Assembly (NCBI RefSeq): GCF_040833985.1
Contig: NZ_CP162139.1
Span: 310,001-374,000 of the forward strand
DNA from: Leptospira sp. WS4.C2
GTDB lineage: Bacteria > Spirochaetota > Leptospiria > Leptospirales > Leptospiraceae
Length of the DNA: 64,000 nt
Reading direction: 5' to 3'
Shown: one piece after another, positions 46,205 to 55,558 of the stretch
Layout: every line of letters begins with the position of its first letter
Numbering within the stretch: position 1 is the stretch's first letter
The notes under the pieces: model-generated
Database searches by the model: none
Told to the model about the DNA's origin: nothing
The model's input: only the letters and a program-made list of their open reading frames with translations
Made by a program: the position numbers and the translations under genes

Positions 46205-47300
46205 AAAATTTAAAAACATAAAAGAAACCGATTCTAATTGGGAATCAAGACATTCGGCTTCCTATTACGATGAGTTATTAAAACACCCTGCACCTAATTG
46301 GGAGAGAAAAGGAATTTATCTCATCACTGCATTTTTTATATGTTTTATATTGTTCTTAGTTTTTGGACGAGTGGATGTTGTTGTACAAGCATCAGGTTCG
46401 ATAAGACCAAAAGGTAACTACCATATGGTGGAAGCTTTAGAAACGGGAACGCTAACAAATTTATACGTGAAATCTGGGGACTTTCTTAAAAAAGGAGATC
46501 CCATTATGGAATTAGAATTTTCTGAACAACAAATTGAATTATCAAAAGATACAAATAACCTAGATTATGAGGAAAAGAAATTACAACGATTGATTCGAAA
46601 TAAAAAAGAAGCTGAGAAAATTTTAAAAAACTTAGCTTACAATCTAGAAAACAATTCAGGATCTCTTTTGTCGGGTGGTGTATTAAACAAATTCGTAAAT
46701 TTAAAAAAAGCCTTTATGGATTTTCAAAATGGTGTTGGGGCAAAATTCATTTATGACCAAAGTTTATTAGAGTTCAACGAAGAGTTTGGAAACCTAAAAG
46801 ACGAAATTCAAAGGGAAGAAAATGTGATTTCAAGTCTTAGGGGAGACACTAGGTTAAAACGAGAAAGAGTTGCTAATGCTATCATCAGAATGCCATTCTC
46901 CGGTATCATTGGAGAACTATCTGTTAATAACGTCGGCCAAAATATCATTCGAGGCCAGACAGTTGCATCCTTAATGGAAGATGGCCAACCTTTAGAAGCA
47001 ATTGTCGAGGTAAGCAGTAAAGATATCGGTGCTGTTCGCATAGGTTTATCATCAGTAATCAAAGTAAAAGCATTTCACCAAAATGATTTTGGCGTTGTTG
47101 AAGGAACCGTTTCACAAATTATTCCCAATACAAAAGAAAAGGATTCATTTACAGTGATTCTAAATTTAGGAACACAAGATTTGAATCAAGACGGTAAAGA
47201 GTTCCAATTATTTCCGGGCCTAAAGGTCGTTGCCGATATCGTTATTGATAGAAAGAGTATCTACCGAATTTTATTCCGTTATGCGGATCCTAGGAATTAA
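46197..47300 (+). CDS. HlyD-family membrane fusion protein of type I secretion
   Basis: 367 residues. A cytoplasmic N-terminus (about 35 residues) is followed by one membrane helix (about 37-57), a biotinyl-lipoyl-like strand pair (GRVDVVVQASGSIRPKG, then EALETGTLTNLYVKSGDFLKKG), a periplasmic coiled-coil hairpin (about 100-215), and a second lipoyl half with IRMPFSGIIGELSVNNVGQNI. It bridges the inner-membrane exporter and the TolC-like protein. It overlaps exporter 1 and ends 2 bp before exporter 2, so both ATPases probably share it. Confidence 0.9.
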   Translation: MFKKFKNIKETDSNWESRHSASYYDELLKHPAPNWERKGIYLITAFFICFILFLVFGRVDVVVQASGSIRPKGNYHMVEALETGTLTNLYVKSGDFLKKGDPIMELEFSEQQIELSKDTNNLDYEEKKLQRLIRNKKEAEKILKNLAYNLENNSGSLLSGGVLNKFVNLKKAFMDFQNGVGAKFIYDQSLLEFNEEFGNLKDEIQREENVISSLRGDTRLKRERVANAIIRMPFSGIIGELSVNNVGQNIIRGQTVASLMEDGQPLEAIVEVSSKDIGAVRIGLSSVIKVKAFHQNDFGVVEGTVSQIIPNTKEKDSFTVILNLGTQDLNQDGKEFQLFPGLKVVADIVIDRKSIYRILFRYADPRN

Positions 47301-47302
47301 CA

Positions 47303-50300
47303 TTGAAAAATGTAAAAGATATTCCTCGCGTTATCAGCGAAGATGAATTTTTATCTAAATTACCAACTAACGATTTAAAGAAGTTAATTCGTTTATTTGA
47401 ATTTAGATCTTTGGTAGCAAATGATAGGATCGGAGGTAGTGATTCAGAGCCCACTCCAATGTTAATGGTGGAAACTGGCAGAATTCAGATTAAATTAAAT
47501 ATCAACGAAAAAGAATTATTAATTAAAACCATAACAGAAGGTTCTTTTTATGGAATGTCCGAATTCTCTTCCGATTCATTAAAAAAACAATTTTTTCAAG
47601 CAGAAGAAAATTCAAAAGTTCGTGTCTTAACACAGATACATTTTTTAAAATTCATTGAATCTGATAAAAATAGAAAAAAATTATGGAATGAATATACAGA
47701 AAACGTTCAACTTCGTGATGAATTAAGAATCCATCCTTACTTCAGAAAACTTTCAAATCCTGAAATCCAGGAATTATCAAAAGTACTAATCAAACGAAAA
47801 ATATCTTCTGGCCAAATATTGATGAAAGAAGGAAACAGAAGTTCTTCTTTATTTTTTATCCGGTCCGGACGATTCAAAGTTACTAAATCAACTTGGCAAA
47901 AGGATTATTTTTCCTTTGTCGAGGCAGGTTCAGTATTAGGCGAGATGGGGGTATTGGAGAAAAAAGCAAGAAATGCCACTGTTACTGCTGTAGAAGAAAG
48001 TTATGTTTACGAACTTTCTTCCAAAGATGCAGAAAGTTTTTTTAAAAAATCAGAAAGTCTACTAATTACGATTCGTTCCATCATGAGTGAACGAAAACTA
48101 AATTTAGGTGATGGTTCGGAAGAAGATAAATTTGAAACATCAGCGCTTTATGAAGAAGATAAGTTTCATTTTTTACCCAAGTTAAATTTTTCGCCTCCAC
48201 TTCGAAACCAATTACGATTTCCCTTTATGTTTCAAGATGGCAAATCACAATCTGGAGATGCATGTCGAAAAATGATATTTCGATACTGGGGATATTCGTT
48301 TGCCGATTATGATGCAGATTCAACATTTCCTGACTTTGATCCTGATATTCGTCCTAACAATTGGAAAAGTTGTTTTGGAGAAGGGAAAGGTGATTGTTAT
48401 TTTGTAAATTGGAAAGAACATGAGATAGAATTAAATAACAATCCGGCCATTAACTTTTTTGAGAATTCCAGATATGTAATATTAAAGTCTCTTGGACAAA
48501 AGAAGGTTCTTATCATGGATCCAGAGTCTGGTGAAATGAATATTCCAAGAGAAGAGTGGGAAAAAAAATCTTCTGATGTAGTCATTTATTTTATTCCTAA
48601 AGTTAAACCTGAACAAAGATGGGAGTGGAAAAATAGATTTTTTTCTGGTCTCGCTGAATACTTTCTGCCGGCGTTTCAATACTTAAAAGCAGGTATTGTT
48701 GCTAGTTTTATCATCAAGGGTTTAGAAGTTTTTATTCCATTAGTAAACTTGTATTTGATTGATGCTGTTTTGTTACAAGAGAATAAAGAGTTTTTTCTGC
48801 CAGTTATTTTAACCGTTGTTTTACTCAGTTTTTCTCAATCGTTTCTCGGTTACTTTCGATCGAATGTTATTTTTTTTACGAGTAATCGAGTAAATCAAAC
48901 TATTGCGATTCGTTTTTTAGTTAAATTGATTTCGTTGCCTATTTCCTTTTTTGAAAGAAATAGGAAAGGTGAAATTCTTAATCGTTGGGAGGAGATAGAA
49001 TCAGTGATTTCGTTTTTCTCTGACCAAGGGGCAATGAAAATCTTTGACTTAATCTTTAGTTCTTTGGTATTTGTTATCTTTCTTTTTCTTTCTCCGCTGT
49101 TGCTATTAATCATTGGTTTTTTGATTCTGCCGGAAATGTTAATTCTTCGCGCACTCACGCCAAAGATCATAGAAGAAACTAAAAAAGAATCCTTAAAAAA
49201 ATCCGAAACTTTAAGTTACTTTATCGAAACCATCCACGGATTTGAAACGATCAAAAATTTAGGTGCTACCTATTCACACCGTTGGGATTTTGAAAAAAGA
49301 CTTACTACCCAATTAAATTCGGAAGGAAAAAAACTTTTTTATTCCAACTTACTCTTTGCGAACACAGATTTTTTTAAACAAATTACCGTTGCAATAGTAA
49401 TGTTAGTTGGTAGTTTATTGATTTTGAAAGACCAAATGACACTTGGAACATTGTATGCTATCATTGGGCTCGTTGCTTACATACGTAATCCTATTGTTTC
49501 TTTGTATGACGATTTTTTGAAATTTCAAAAAGCCAATATGTCTTGGAACCGTTTACGGAGTTTTGAATCTTTAGATAGTGAAATTACCGATAGAGACAAT
49601 TTGTTTAAAGTTGATTTGCCTGAAGTTAAAGGTAATATTGAGTTTAGAAACTTGAGTTTTTCTTATGATACTTTGAAACCTGATTCAGGAATTCGTAATC
49701 TAAAACTTAAAATCCAGGCAGGAAAAAAAATTGCTTTTGTGGGTCGGAGTGGAAGCGGAAAATCTACAATTTTAAAACTCATCCTTGGTTTGTATAAACC
49801 ACAAGAAGGGGAAATTATAATTGATGATATCTCATTGGATGAAATATGGCTTCCTAGTTTGCGAACAAAAATTGGAGTGCTCTTTCAAGAGAATCCTTTA
49901 ATTGTAGGAACAGTCAGAGAAAACATATCGATTACAAAACCAGAAGCAACACTCAGCGAAGTAGTGGAAGCGGCGAAACTTGCCTGTATTCATGATGATA
50001 TCGTCAAACTTCCGCTCGGTTATGATACAGAGATCACCGAAAGAGGGTTTATTTTCTCTGGCGGGCAAAAACAAAGAGTATCGCTCGCTCGTTTGTTCCT
50101 CCAAAAACCAAATCTTTTATTATTGGATGAGCCGACAGCTTCTTTGGATAAGGAAACAGAGGCCCGAATTCTGTCTCATATCAATGCAGTTTTTGCAGAT
50201 GCTACCATCATCACTGTGGCCCACAGATTAGATACTATCCGTAATTATGACCAAATATTTGTATTGGAGAGAGGAAAATTAGAGGGTAAAGGTTCGCATC

Positions 50301-50365
50301 GAGAACTACTTTCTAAAGGTGGAATTTACCAATTACTTCATTCAAAACAGGAAGCCATCCGATAA
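47303..50365 (+). CDS. Type I secretion ABC exporter with tandem CNB and degenerate C39 domains (exporter 2)
   Basis: 1020 residues. Two CNB-like domains (about 20-125 and 145-250) start the protein. The second has a good phosphate cassette, SVLGEMGVLEKKARNATVTA. A C39-peptidase-like domain follows (about 300-435). Its motif reads QSGDACRKMIFRYWG, which places Ser317 where active peptidases have Cys, and Arg390 (SRYVILK) where they have His; Asp406 (MDPESG) remains. It is therefore probably a substrate-recognition domain. Membrane helices (about 455-740) and an intact ATPase (GRSGSGKST, FSGGQKQRVSLARL, LLLDEPTASLD) complete it. Confidence 0.88.
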   Translation: MKNVKDIPRVISEDEFLSKLPTNDLKKLIRLFEFRSLVANDRIGGSDSEPTPMLMVETGRIQIKLNINEKELLIKTITEGSFYGMSEFSSDSLKKQFFQAEENSKVRVLTQIHFLKFIESDKNRKKLWNEYTENVQLRDELRIHPYFRKLSNPEIQELSKVLIKRKISSGQILMKEGNRSSSLFFIRSGRFKVTKSTWQKDYFSFVEAGSVLGEMGVLEKKARNATVTAVEESYVYELSSKDAESFFKKSESLLITIRSIMSERKLNLGDGSEEDKFETSALYEEDKFHFLPKLNFSPPLRNQLRFPFMFQDGKSQSGDACRKMIFRYWGYSFADYDADSTFPDFDPDIRPNNWKSCFGEGKGDCYFVNWKEHEIELNNNPAINFFENSRYVILKSLGQKKVLIMDPESGEMNIPREEWEKKSSDVVIYFIPKVKPEQRWEWKNRFFSGLAEYFLPAFQYLKAGIVASFIIKGLEVFIPLVNLYLIDAVLLQENKEFFLPVILTVVLLSFSQSFLGYFRSNVIFFTSNRVNQTIAIRFLVKLISLPISFFERNRKGEILNRWEEIESVISFFSDQGAMKIFDLIFSSLVFVIFLFLSPLLLLIIGFLILPEMLILRALTPKIIEETKKESLKKSETLSYFIETIHGFETIKNLGATYSHRWDFEKRLTTQLNSEGKKLFYSNLLFANTDFFKQITVAIVMLVGSLLILKDQMTLGTLYAIIGLVAYIRNPIVSLYDDFLKFQKANMSWNRLRSFESLDSEITDRDNLFKVDLPEVKGNIEFRNLSFSYDTLKPDSGIRNLKLKIQAGKKIAFVGRSGSGKSTILKLILGLYKPQEGEIIIDDISLDEIWLPSLRTKIGVLFQENPLIVGTVRENISITKPEATLSEVVEAAKLACIHDDIVKLPLGYDTEITERGFIFSGGQKQRVSLARLFLQKPNLLLLDEPTASLDKETEARILSHINAVFADATIITVAHRLDTIRNYDQIFVLERGKLEGKGSHRELLSKGGIYQLLHSKQEAIR

Positions 50366-50373
50366 TTTATGTA

Positions 50374-51732
50374 GTGGTCTGTTCTCGTAATTTCATTATT
50401 TCATTTTTTTTGTCGATTCTTCCGCTTATCAGTCTTTGGCCAGATGTAGTGGATTTTTATGACTTACCAAAATTAGTTGGTGAAAAGTCCTACGAGTTGA
50501 AATTAAAAGAGATGGAGATTGAACGAAAAAAAGTTGATATTGATTCAAAAAACTTGCGTTATTTGCCCTCAGTCAATTTAGAACATTCTCCTTTTTTTGA
50601 ATCATTACGAGGGGATGGTTATAATAGAAAAGGTTGGAATACATCTTTAAATCTCAATTGGAATTTTCAAGATCAAGGAAATACCGTTCTTACCAATATG
50701 ATATTAGAGTTGGAATACGAACGATTGTTATTGGAATATCGTGCACTTTATCAAAAAGAGTTATTTGATCAAGCATTTCAATATGCAGAAACTTTGAAAC
50801 TTTTGGCATTTTATGACTATGATTTTTCAAATGAGTCGGATGCAGATAAACAATTCCAAACAGTACAAAAACTCTATAAACAAGGCATAGAATCTTATTT
50901 AGTGACGCAAAACTCTAAAGTAGATTACTTCTTTTACAGATACAATGTGATCAAATCCAGGTTAGATCAACAAAAAAGCCAGTCGATATTTAGAAGAAAG
51001 TTTTTATTGAAAGACGTAGCTCTAAAACAGATTCCAGAAAAAGATTATAAAATTCTTCCTTTGGAAAGTACTTTATCCGAATATGAAAAGAATCTAACAG
51101 ATTTAAATTTTGATATCATTCTTACTATCAATCAAGTGAAGATATTAGAAATCCAAAAGATGGTCAGGTTCAATGAACTTTGGGTACCTGATTTTTTTGT
51201 TAATGTATACAACCAATCGAGTCGAGAGTCCTTTTCCGGGTTGAGTGGAACTTGGTCTAACTCTATGGAAGTATACGACTATAGTCGGAATGATTTTAGC
51301 AGGTATGTTAGGTCATCCGATTCGGATTTTAATGTCGGTGGTAATTTCGGTTTTAAATTTCCGTTATTCAATCGTTGGTTGTCAAAAAATGAATTCGATA
51401 AATCTAAGATCGAAATTAAATTAGCAAAATCTCAATCGCAGTTTTTAAGAGAAAATACTGGTTTATATCTATTTGAGTTAATTCAACAACACAATAATCT
51501 TATCGAACTTTATGATATTTCTCGTGAAAGTAAACGTACGGCAGAAGAAAACTATCAAATTATGGAAAAGGCCTACAAAACTGGCTCTGCCTCTGTCATT
51601 GAGCTACAAACGGTCGATAGGCGACTTCGTGATGTGATGAGAAACGAGATTCAAAATCGTTACGACCTAATCCAACTTAGGCTTCAAATAGGTCTTCTTT
51701 TGGGTGATACTATGAAGTTTTTAAATAACTAA
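50374..51732 (+). CDS. TolC-like outer membrane efflux protein
   Basis: 452 residues. The start is GTG, giving a signal peptide (about 1-26). The mature protein has the helical-hairpin repeats of outer-membrane efflux proteins: conserved FGFKFPLFNRWLSKNEF near residue 330 and the C-terminal AEENYQIMEKAYKTGSASVIELQTVDRRLRD typical of TolC/OprM repeats (about 390-420). It supplies the outer-membrane channel for the two upstream exporters, 8 bp after exporter 2. The ribosome site is unclear. Confidence 0.85.
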   Translation: MVCSRNFIISFFLSILPLISLWPDVVDFYDLPKLVGEKSYELKLKEMEIERKKVDIDSKNLRYLPSVNLEHSPFFESLRGDGYNRKGWNTSLNLNWNFQDQGNTVLTNMILELEYERLLLEYRALYQKELFDQAFQYAETLKLLAFYDYDFSNESDADKQFQTVQKLYKQGIESYLVTQNSKVDYFFYRYNVIKSRLDQQKSQSIFRRKFLLKDVALKQIPEKDYKILPLESTLSEYEKNLTDLNFDIILTINQVKILEIQKMVRFNELWVPDFFVNVYNQSSRESFSGLSGTWSNSMEVYDYSRNDFSRYVRSSDSDFNVGGNFGFKFPLFNRWLSKNEFDKSKIEIKLAKSQSQFLRENTGLYLFELIQQHNNLIELYDISRESKRTAEENYQIMEKAYKTGSASVIELQTVDRRLRDVMRNEIQNRYDLIQLRLQIGLLLGDTMKFLNN

Positions 51733-52091
51733 AGTTCTGACTGGCGAGTATTTGTTTCTTGGGAATTAATATCTATAATTCCACACCTATCTTTTTTCCA
51801 TTGAGTTAGAATTTCATTCGATTTTACTTTATTTTTATAATGAATGTATGGGGTACTGAGGATCGGTAAAAGAAAGATAGGCGAAAATGCAGAATTAAGA
51901 AGGGATAGGGTAACAACAAGTCCTAGAGTCAATGTGTTTTCATCAAATACTTCAGTTACTTGTCGTTTGGTTTGGTAATAATATGCCAAACAATCTTCTG
52001 TGCGGTTCGCTGGTTGGAAAGGAATACTCACACATCCAACAAAACAAAAAAGATATAAGATTATAACGAATCGGATAAATTTTTTATGCAT
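51729..52091 (-). CDS. Small lipoprotein, hypothetical
   Basis: 120 residues. The signal peptide carries the lipobox CFVGC (Cys20). A hydrophobic central segment (LGLVVTLSLLNSAFSPIFLLPIL) could span or associate with a membrane. No family is recognised. Its 3' end overlaps the TolC-like gene end by 4 bp (convergent), and its 5' end overlaps the next lipoprotein gene by 31 bp on the same strand. Confidence 0.68.
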   Translation of the reverse strand: MHKKFIRFVIILYLFCFVGCVSIPFQPANRTEDCLAYYYQTKRQVTEVFDENTLTLGLVVTLSLLNSAFSPIFLLPILSTPYIHYKNKVKSNEILTQWKKDRCGIIDINSQETNTRQSEL

Positions 52092-52636
52092 GAGGCAACA
52101 GCTTCTAAGTTTGTTTCTTCTATCATACGGTGGAAGTTTCTGACTTTATAAAGACCATATAAGAATTCATGAGCTTCCTTTTTTTTGGTAATGGTCTCCT
52201 CCTTGAGGAGGGATTTGTTTTTAAATAGTTTATATTTAAAATCGACAGTATATTCAGCTTCTCTGTACTGGATGGGCCAAATTCCAGTGAGTGGCCACAA
52301 AACAGGCCAAGTATACCACCAATTGTATTTATCAGCATAATAGGTTTTCATTTCTACATCGATGGTGTAAAAATCGGAAGTAATATTGGGATCGAGTTCC
52401 GTAACTACATTCGAAAACAAACCGGATGAAGTTAGGTGTCCTTTAAAAGCGATTCTCCAGGCATCCGTATATACTCCGCGATCGGCTGATAGGATTTCAA
52501 AATTACCAATCACTAAAGGAAGGTTAGTTTTTGCTCTGTTTGTATTGCCGTTAGGGGATGGGGGTGGTACCTGACGCAAATCAACTGAGCATTGGAAGAA
52601 AAAAAGGACTAGTATGCAGCTAACGAAAGGTCTCAT
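52061..52636 (-). CDS. Lipoprotein, hypothetical
   Basis: 191 residues from the ATG at 52636, which gives a proper lipoprotein signal (FFFQC, Cys16); a longer frame to 52681 would hide it. The body is beta-rich with a Trp/Pro cluster (WWYTWPVLWPLTGIWPIQYREAEY). Its end, FLYGLYKVRNFHRMIEETNLEAVASCI, resembles conserved leptospiral lipoproteins of unknown role. It is translated into the overlapping downstream lipoprotein gene. Confidence 0.72.
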   Translation of the reverse strand: MRPFVSCILVLFFFQCSVDLRQVPPPSPNGNTNRAKTNLPLVIGNFEILSADRGVYTDAWRIAFKGHLTSSGLFSNVVTELDPNITSDFYTIDVEMKTYYADKYNWWYTWPVLWPLTGIWPIQYREAEYTVDFKYKLFKNKSLLKEETITKKKEAHEFLYGLYKVRNFHRMIEETNLEAVASCIKNLSDSL

Positions 52637-52677
52637 CTTTAAGCTGTTTAGTATACGATCTTTCCCAATTGGATCAA

Positions 52678-53976
52678 TCATTTTTCTTTATGTTTGTAGA
52701 TTTGGATATGGTTTTCGATCTCTCTTTCCCAAGTATATCCGTTAGGAATATTATCAATTGGAAGTCGGTTTTGAAATTGATAGAAAACAAAATAATCTGC
52801 GGAATATTCGTTATTTGGTAAAAACAACTGAACTTTGCTTCGATTAGAAAGGTACTGAGGTACATTTGAAACTATTGATTTTCCCTCAAACAAAGTGCGA
52901 AGTATTGTTATATCCTTAGTAGAACTAACAGGAATCATATATTCTTTTTTGTAAGAGTAAGATTTGGATAAAGGACCAAACCAAAAGAAAAAAACTGTTG
53001 ATACAAGCAAACTAGTTCCACCAAAAAGAAGTTTGGATTTATGCGAAAACTGATCAATAACCTCAAGGAAACTTATTACAATGATGGGAATCGCAATAAA
53101 GCTATGGTGGGTAAATGGCGTTTTGTTCACTTCATAAGAAGAAAGAAGAGAATATAACAAATAAGGTACTAAACAGAATATTAATTTATTCTTAAATTGG
53201 ATCAATAAGAATGGTAAGTTTAGAAATAAAATAAGATAAGGAAACAAATGTAGGTTTTGTAAAGCGGTGATAGGATCTTTATACCGTTCCCAGTGTGCAG
53301 GTACTGGACTCGCAATCATCGGATCTCTCAGTTCACTAAGTAAAAAAATACAAAAGAAAAAGTAAACAATGGAAAGGCCTCCGATCCAAAGACTTTCTTT
53401 CGTTCTAGATTTTCCTTCAACCAAAGAAAAAACAAGCCAAACCAAAGCACATTCTTCTTTGGCAAACAAACTGAAAATAAAAAAGAGGATCCAAAAGGGA
53501 GATTGTTGTTTCCAAAAGTAATAAAACAGAAAAAACAAAGGAATCCAAATGACTTCGGGATGGAAATCAAAGATTTGAATCCAATAGATCGGTAAAAAAA
53601 GAGAATATAAAAAAGGATAAATCCATTTGTAAAAAGTTTCCTTTTTGTAAAGGGGTAAGATAAGGATAGGAATACTCAAAACAAAAGCTTGAAAGATTAG
53701 TAAGGTTTCAATAAAGGGAAATACGCCATATAACATGGATAAGGGGTAGATGTACCAATTGATATGATCACTAAAGTAATGGTGTGAATTGCCATCAATC
53801 CCAATGGAAGTGACTGCATTTGCATTATGGATTAAATTATAAAAAAGATTTTCAAAGAGACCAACATCCACTCCAGCACCCATATGTTGGTAACGAAAGA
53901 TAGACCTTTCTGATAAAAAATAAAACACAACCATCCACAAAACGAAGGATGGTAAGTGATACCAGATACGTTTCAT
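52678..53976 (-). CDS. DUF2079 family polytopic membrane protein
   Basis: 432 residues with about ten predicted membrane helices. Family marks are AGVDVGLFENLFYNLIHN near the N-terminus, HHYFSDHINWYIYPLS, the IFDFHPEVIWIPLFF motif and FAKEECALVW. DUF2079 proteins resemble GT-C glycosyltransferases in topology, and the FHPE and KE motifs fit that, but the activity is unproven. It begins 2 bp after the flavoprotein gene on the same strand. Confidence 0.85.
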   Translation of the reverse strand: MKRIWYHLPSFVLWMVVFYFLSERSIFRYQHMGAGVDVGLFENLFYNLIHNANAVTSIGIDGNSHHYFSDHINWYIYPLSMLYGVFPFIETLLIFQAFVLSIPILILPLYKKETFYKWIYPFLYSLFLPIYWIQIFDFHPEVIWIPLFFLFYYFWKQQSPFWILFFIFSLFAKEECALVWLVFSLVEGKSRTKESLWIGGLSIVYFFFCIFLLSELRDPMIASPVPAHWERYKDPITALQNLHLFPYLILFLNLPFLLIQFKNKLIFCLVPYLLYSLLSSYEVNKTPFTHHSFIAIPIIVISFLEVIDQFSHKSKLLFGGTSLLVSTVFFFWFGPLSKSYSYKKEYMIPVSSTKDITILRTLFEGKSIVSNVPQYLSNRSKVQLFLPNNEYSADYFVFYQFQNRLPIDNIPNGYTWEREIENHIQIYKHKEK

Positions 53977-53978
53977 CT

Positions 53979-55541
53979 TTACTTTGTAAAACTACCAGTG
54001 AGTGCCGCTTCTGCACATTTCATTCCATCAATGGCTGCAGAGACAATCCCTCCCGCATAACCTGCTCCTTCCCCACAAGGAAACAATCCTTTGATTCGTA
54101 TATGTTCCAAAGTTTCTGGATCTCTCGGAACTTGGACGGGAGATGAAGTCCGTGTTTCCGGTGCATGGATGATGGCTTCGTTGGTGAAGTATCCTTTCAT
54201 GGAGGACTCAAATTCTTGGAATCCTCTTTTTAGTGAGTCAGAGATGAGTGGAGGAAGTAAATCAGAAAGCGATACAGAGACAAGACCTGGTGTATACGAA
54301 GTTTTTGGTAGATCAGTGGAGATTCTATCCTTTGTGAAATCAACCATTCGTTGCGCCGGAGCTTTTTGTGTTCCACCATTCATTTGGAAGGCTTTCTGTT
54401 CAATTGTCGATTGGTATTTAAGAGCAGAAAAGACACCGAAGGATTCAAATGGTTTAAAATCGTCAAATCGGAGTTCTACGACAATGCCGGAGTTTGCTGT
54501 TGGACGAGATCGTTCTGCACTCGACCAACCATTGGTGACAACTTCTCCTGGTTTGGTGGCGCAAGGTGCAATCACTCCACCAGGACACATACAAAAACTA
54601 TACACACCTCGACCATTGATTTGTTTCACCAATGAATATTCCGAGGCAGGTAATAATGGATTTTTGACATCACAATGGTACTGGATGGAATCAATCAAAC
54701 TTTGTGGATGTTCCACTCGAACTCCGATGGCAAGGGGTTTGGTTTGGATTTCTATTCCTTTTTCGTAGAGAAGTTCAAACATCTCCCTGCCAGAGTGACC
54801 TGTAGCAATGATGACATTTTTTGCCATCCATTTATCCCCTGTGAGAGATTTCACTCCTATGATGGAATTACCGGATAGAATTAAATCAGTGATCCGTGTT
54901 TGGAAAAGGATCTCTCCACCAGAAGAAAGAATACATTCTCTAATATTTTGAATGATCCGTGGAAGTTTGTTTGTCCCTATATGAGGATGAGCATCAACTA
55001 GTATCTGTTTGGTGGCTCCAAATGTGACCAGATATTCCAATACCTTACGGATATTTCCTCTTTTTTTGGATCTAGTATAAAGTTTTCCATCAGAATATGT
55101 ACCGGCTCCACCTTCTCCAAAACAATAATTCGAATCTTCGTTTACGATATGATGGACATTGATCCCTCGAAGGTCTTCGATACGGTCCTTTACATTTTTT
55201 CCTCGTTCGAGGATGATCGGCTTTTTTCCTAATTCTAATACCCGTAAGGCGGCAAATAATCCTGCTGGACCTGCTCCAATGATAAGCACCGGTTCCTCTA
55301 AACCTACATTGGGAAAACTGGGGATTGTATATTCTAAAGGAATAAAATCTTCGTTTACATAAACATCCAATCGCAATTGGAAAACAACAATTCTTTGCCT
55401 TGCGTCAATGGAACGTGAAGTGCATTCAATATGTTTGATGGATGTTTTGGGAATTTTATTTTGTTTAGAAATAAAATGTAAGAGATGGTCTGGGTTGGAT
55501 GCAATCTCTGGAGTCACTCTGACATTTAATTCTAGTTTCAC
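53979..55541 (-). CDS. FAD-dependent oxidoreductase of the COG2509 family
   Basis: 520 residues. An N-terminal domain of about 85 residues precedes the dinucleotide-binding loop VLIIGAGPAGLFAALRVL and LERGKNVKDR. Further marks are YCFGEGGAGTYSDGKLYTR, IIATGHSGREMF, FCMCPGGVIAPCATKPGEVVTNG (Cys-rich) and the FAD-closing GEGAGYAGGIVSAAIDG. This is a widespread but uncharacterised family. It is followed by the DUF2079 gene (2 bp) and preceded by chrA (17 bp). Confidence 0.9.
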   Translation of the reverse strand: MKLELNVRVTPEIASNPDHLLHFISKQNKIPKTSIKHIECTSRSIDARQRIVVFQLRLDVYVNEDFIPLEYTIPSFPNVGLEEPVLIIGAGPAGLFAALRVLELGKKPIILERGKNVKDRIEDLRGINVHHIVNEDSNYCFGEGGAGTYSDGKLYTRSKKRGNIRKVLEYLVTFGATKQILVDAHPHIGTNKLPRIIQNIRECILSSGGEILFQTRITDLILSGNSIIGVKSLTGDKWMAKNVIIATGHSGREMFELLYEKGIEIQTKPLAIGVRVEHPQSLIDSIQYHCDVKNPLLPASEYSLVKQINGRGVYSFCMCPGGVIAPCATKPGEVVTNGWSSAERSRPTANSGIVVELRFDDFKPFESFGVFSALKYQSTIEQKAFQMNGGTQKAPAQRMVDFTKDRISTDLPKTSYTPGLVSVSLSDLLPPLISDSLKRGFQEFESSMKGYFTNEAIIHAPETRTSSPVQVPRDPETLEHIRIKGLFPCGEGAGYAGGIVSAAIDGMKCAEAALTGSFTK

Positions 55542-55558
55542 TGGAGATTTTTCCTAAA

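Noticed and set aside
47303..50365. Active C39 bacteriocin-processing peptidase
   Set aside because: The catalytic Cys and His positions read Ser and Arg in the best manual alignment, so cleavage is unlikely.
54091..54768. Plus-strand 225-codon open frame
   Set aside because: It lies entirely antisense to the COG2509 flavoprotein gene, whose motifs are strong, and encodes no recognisable protein.
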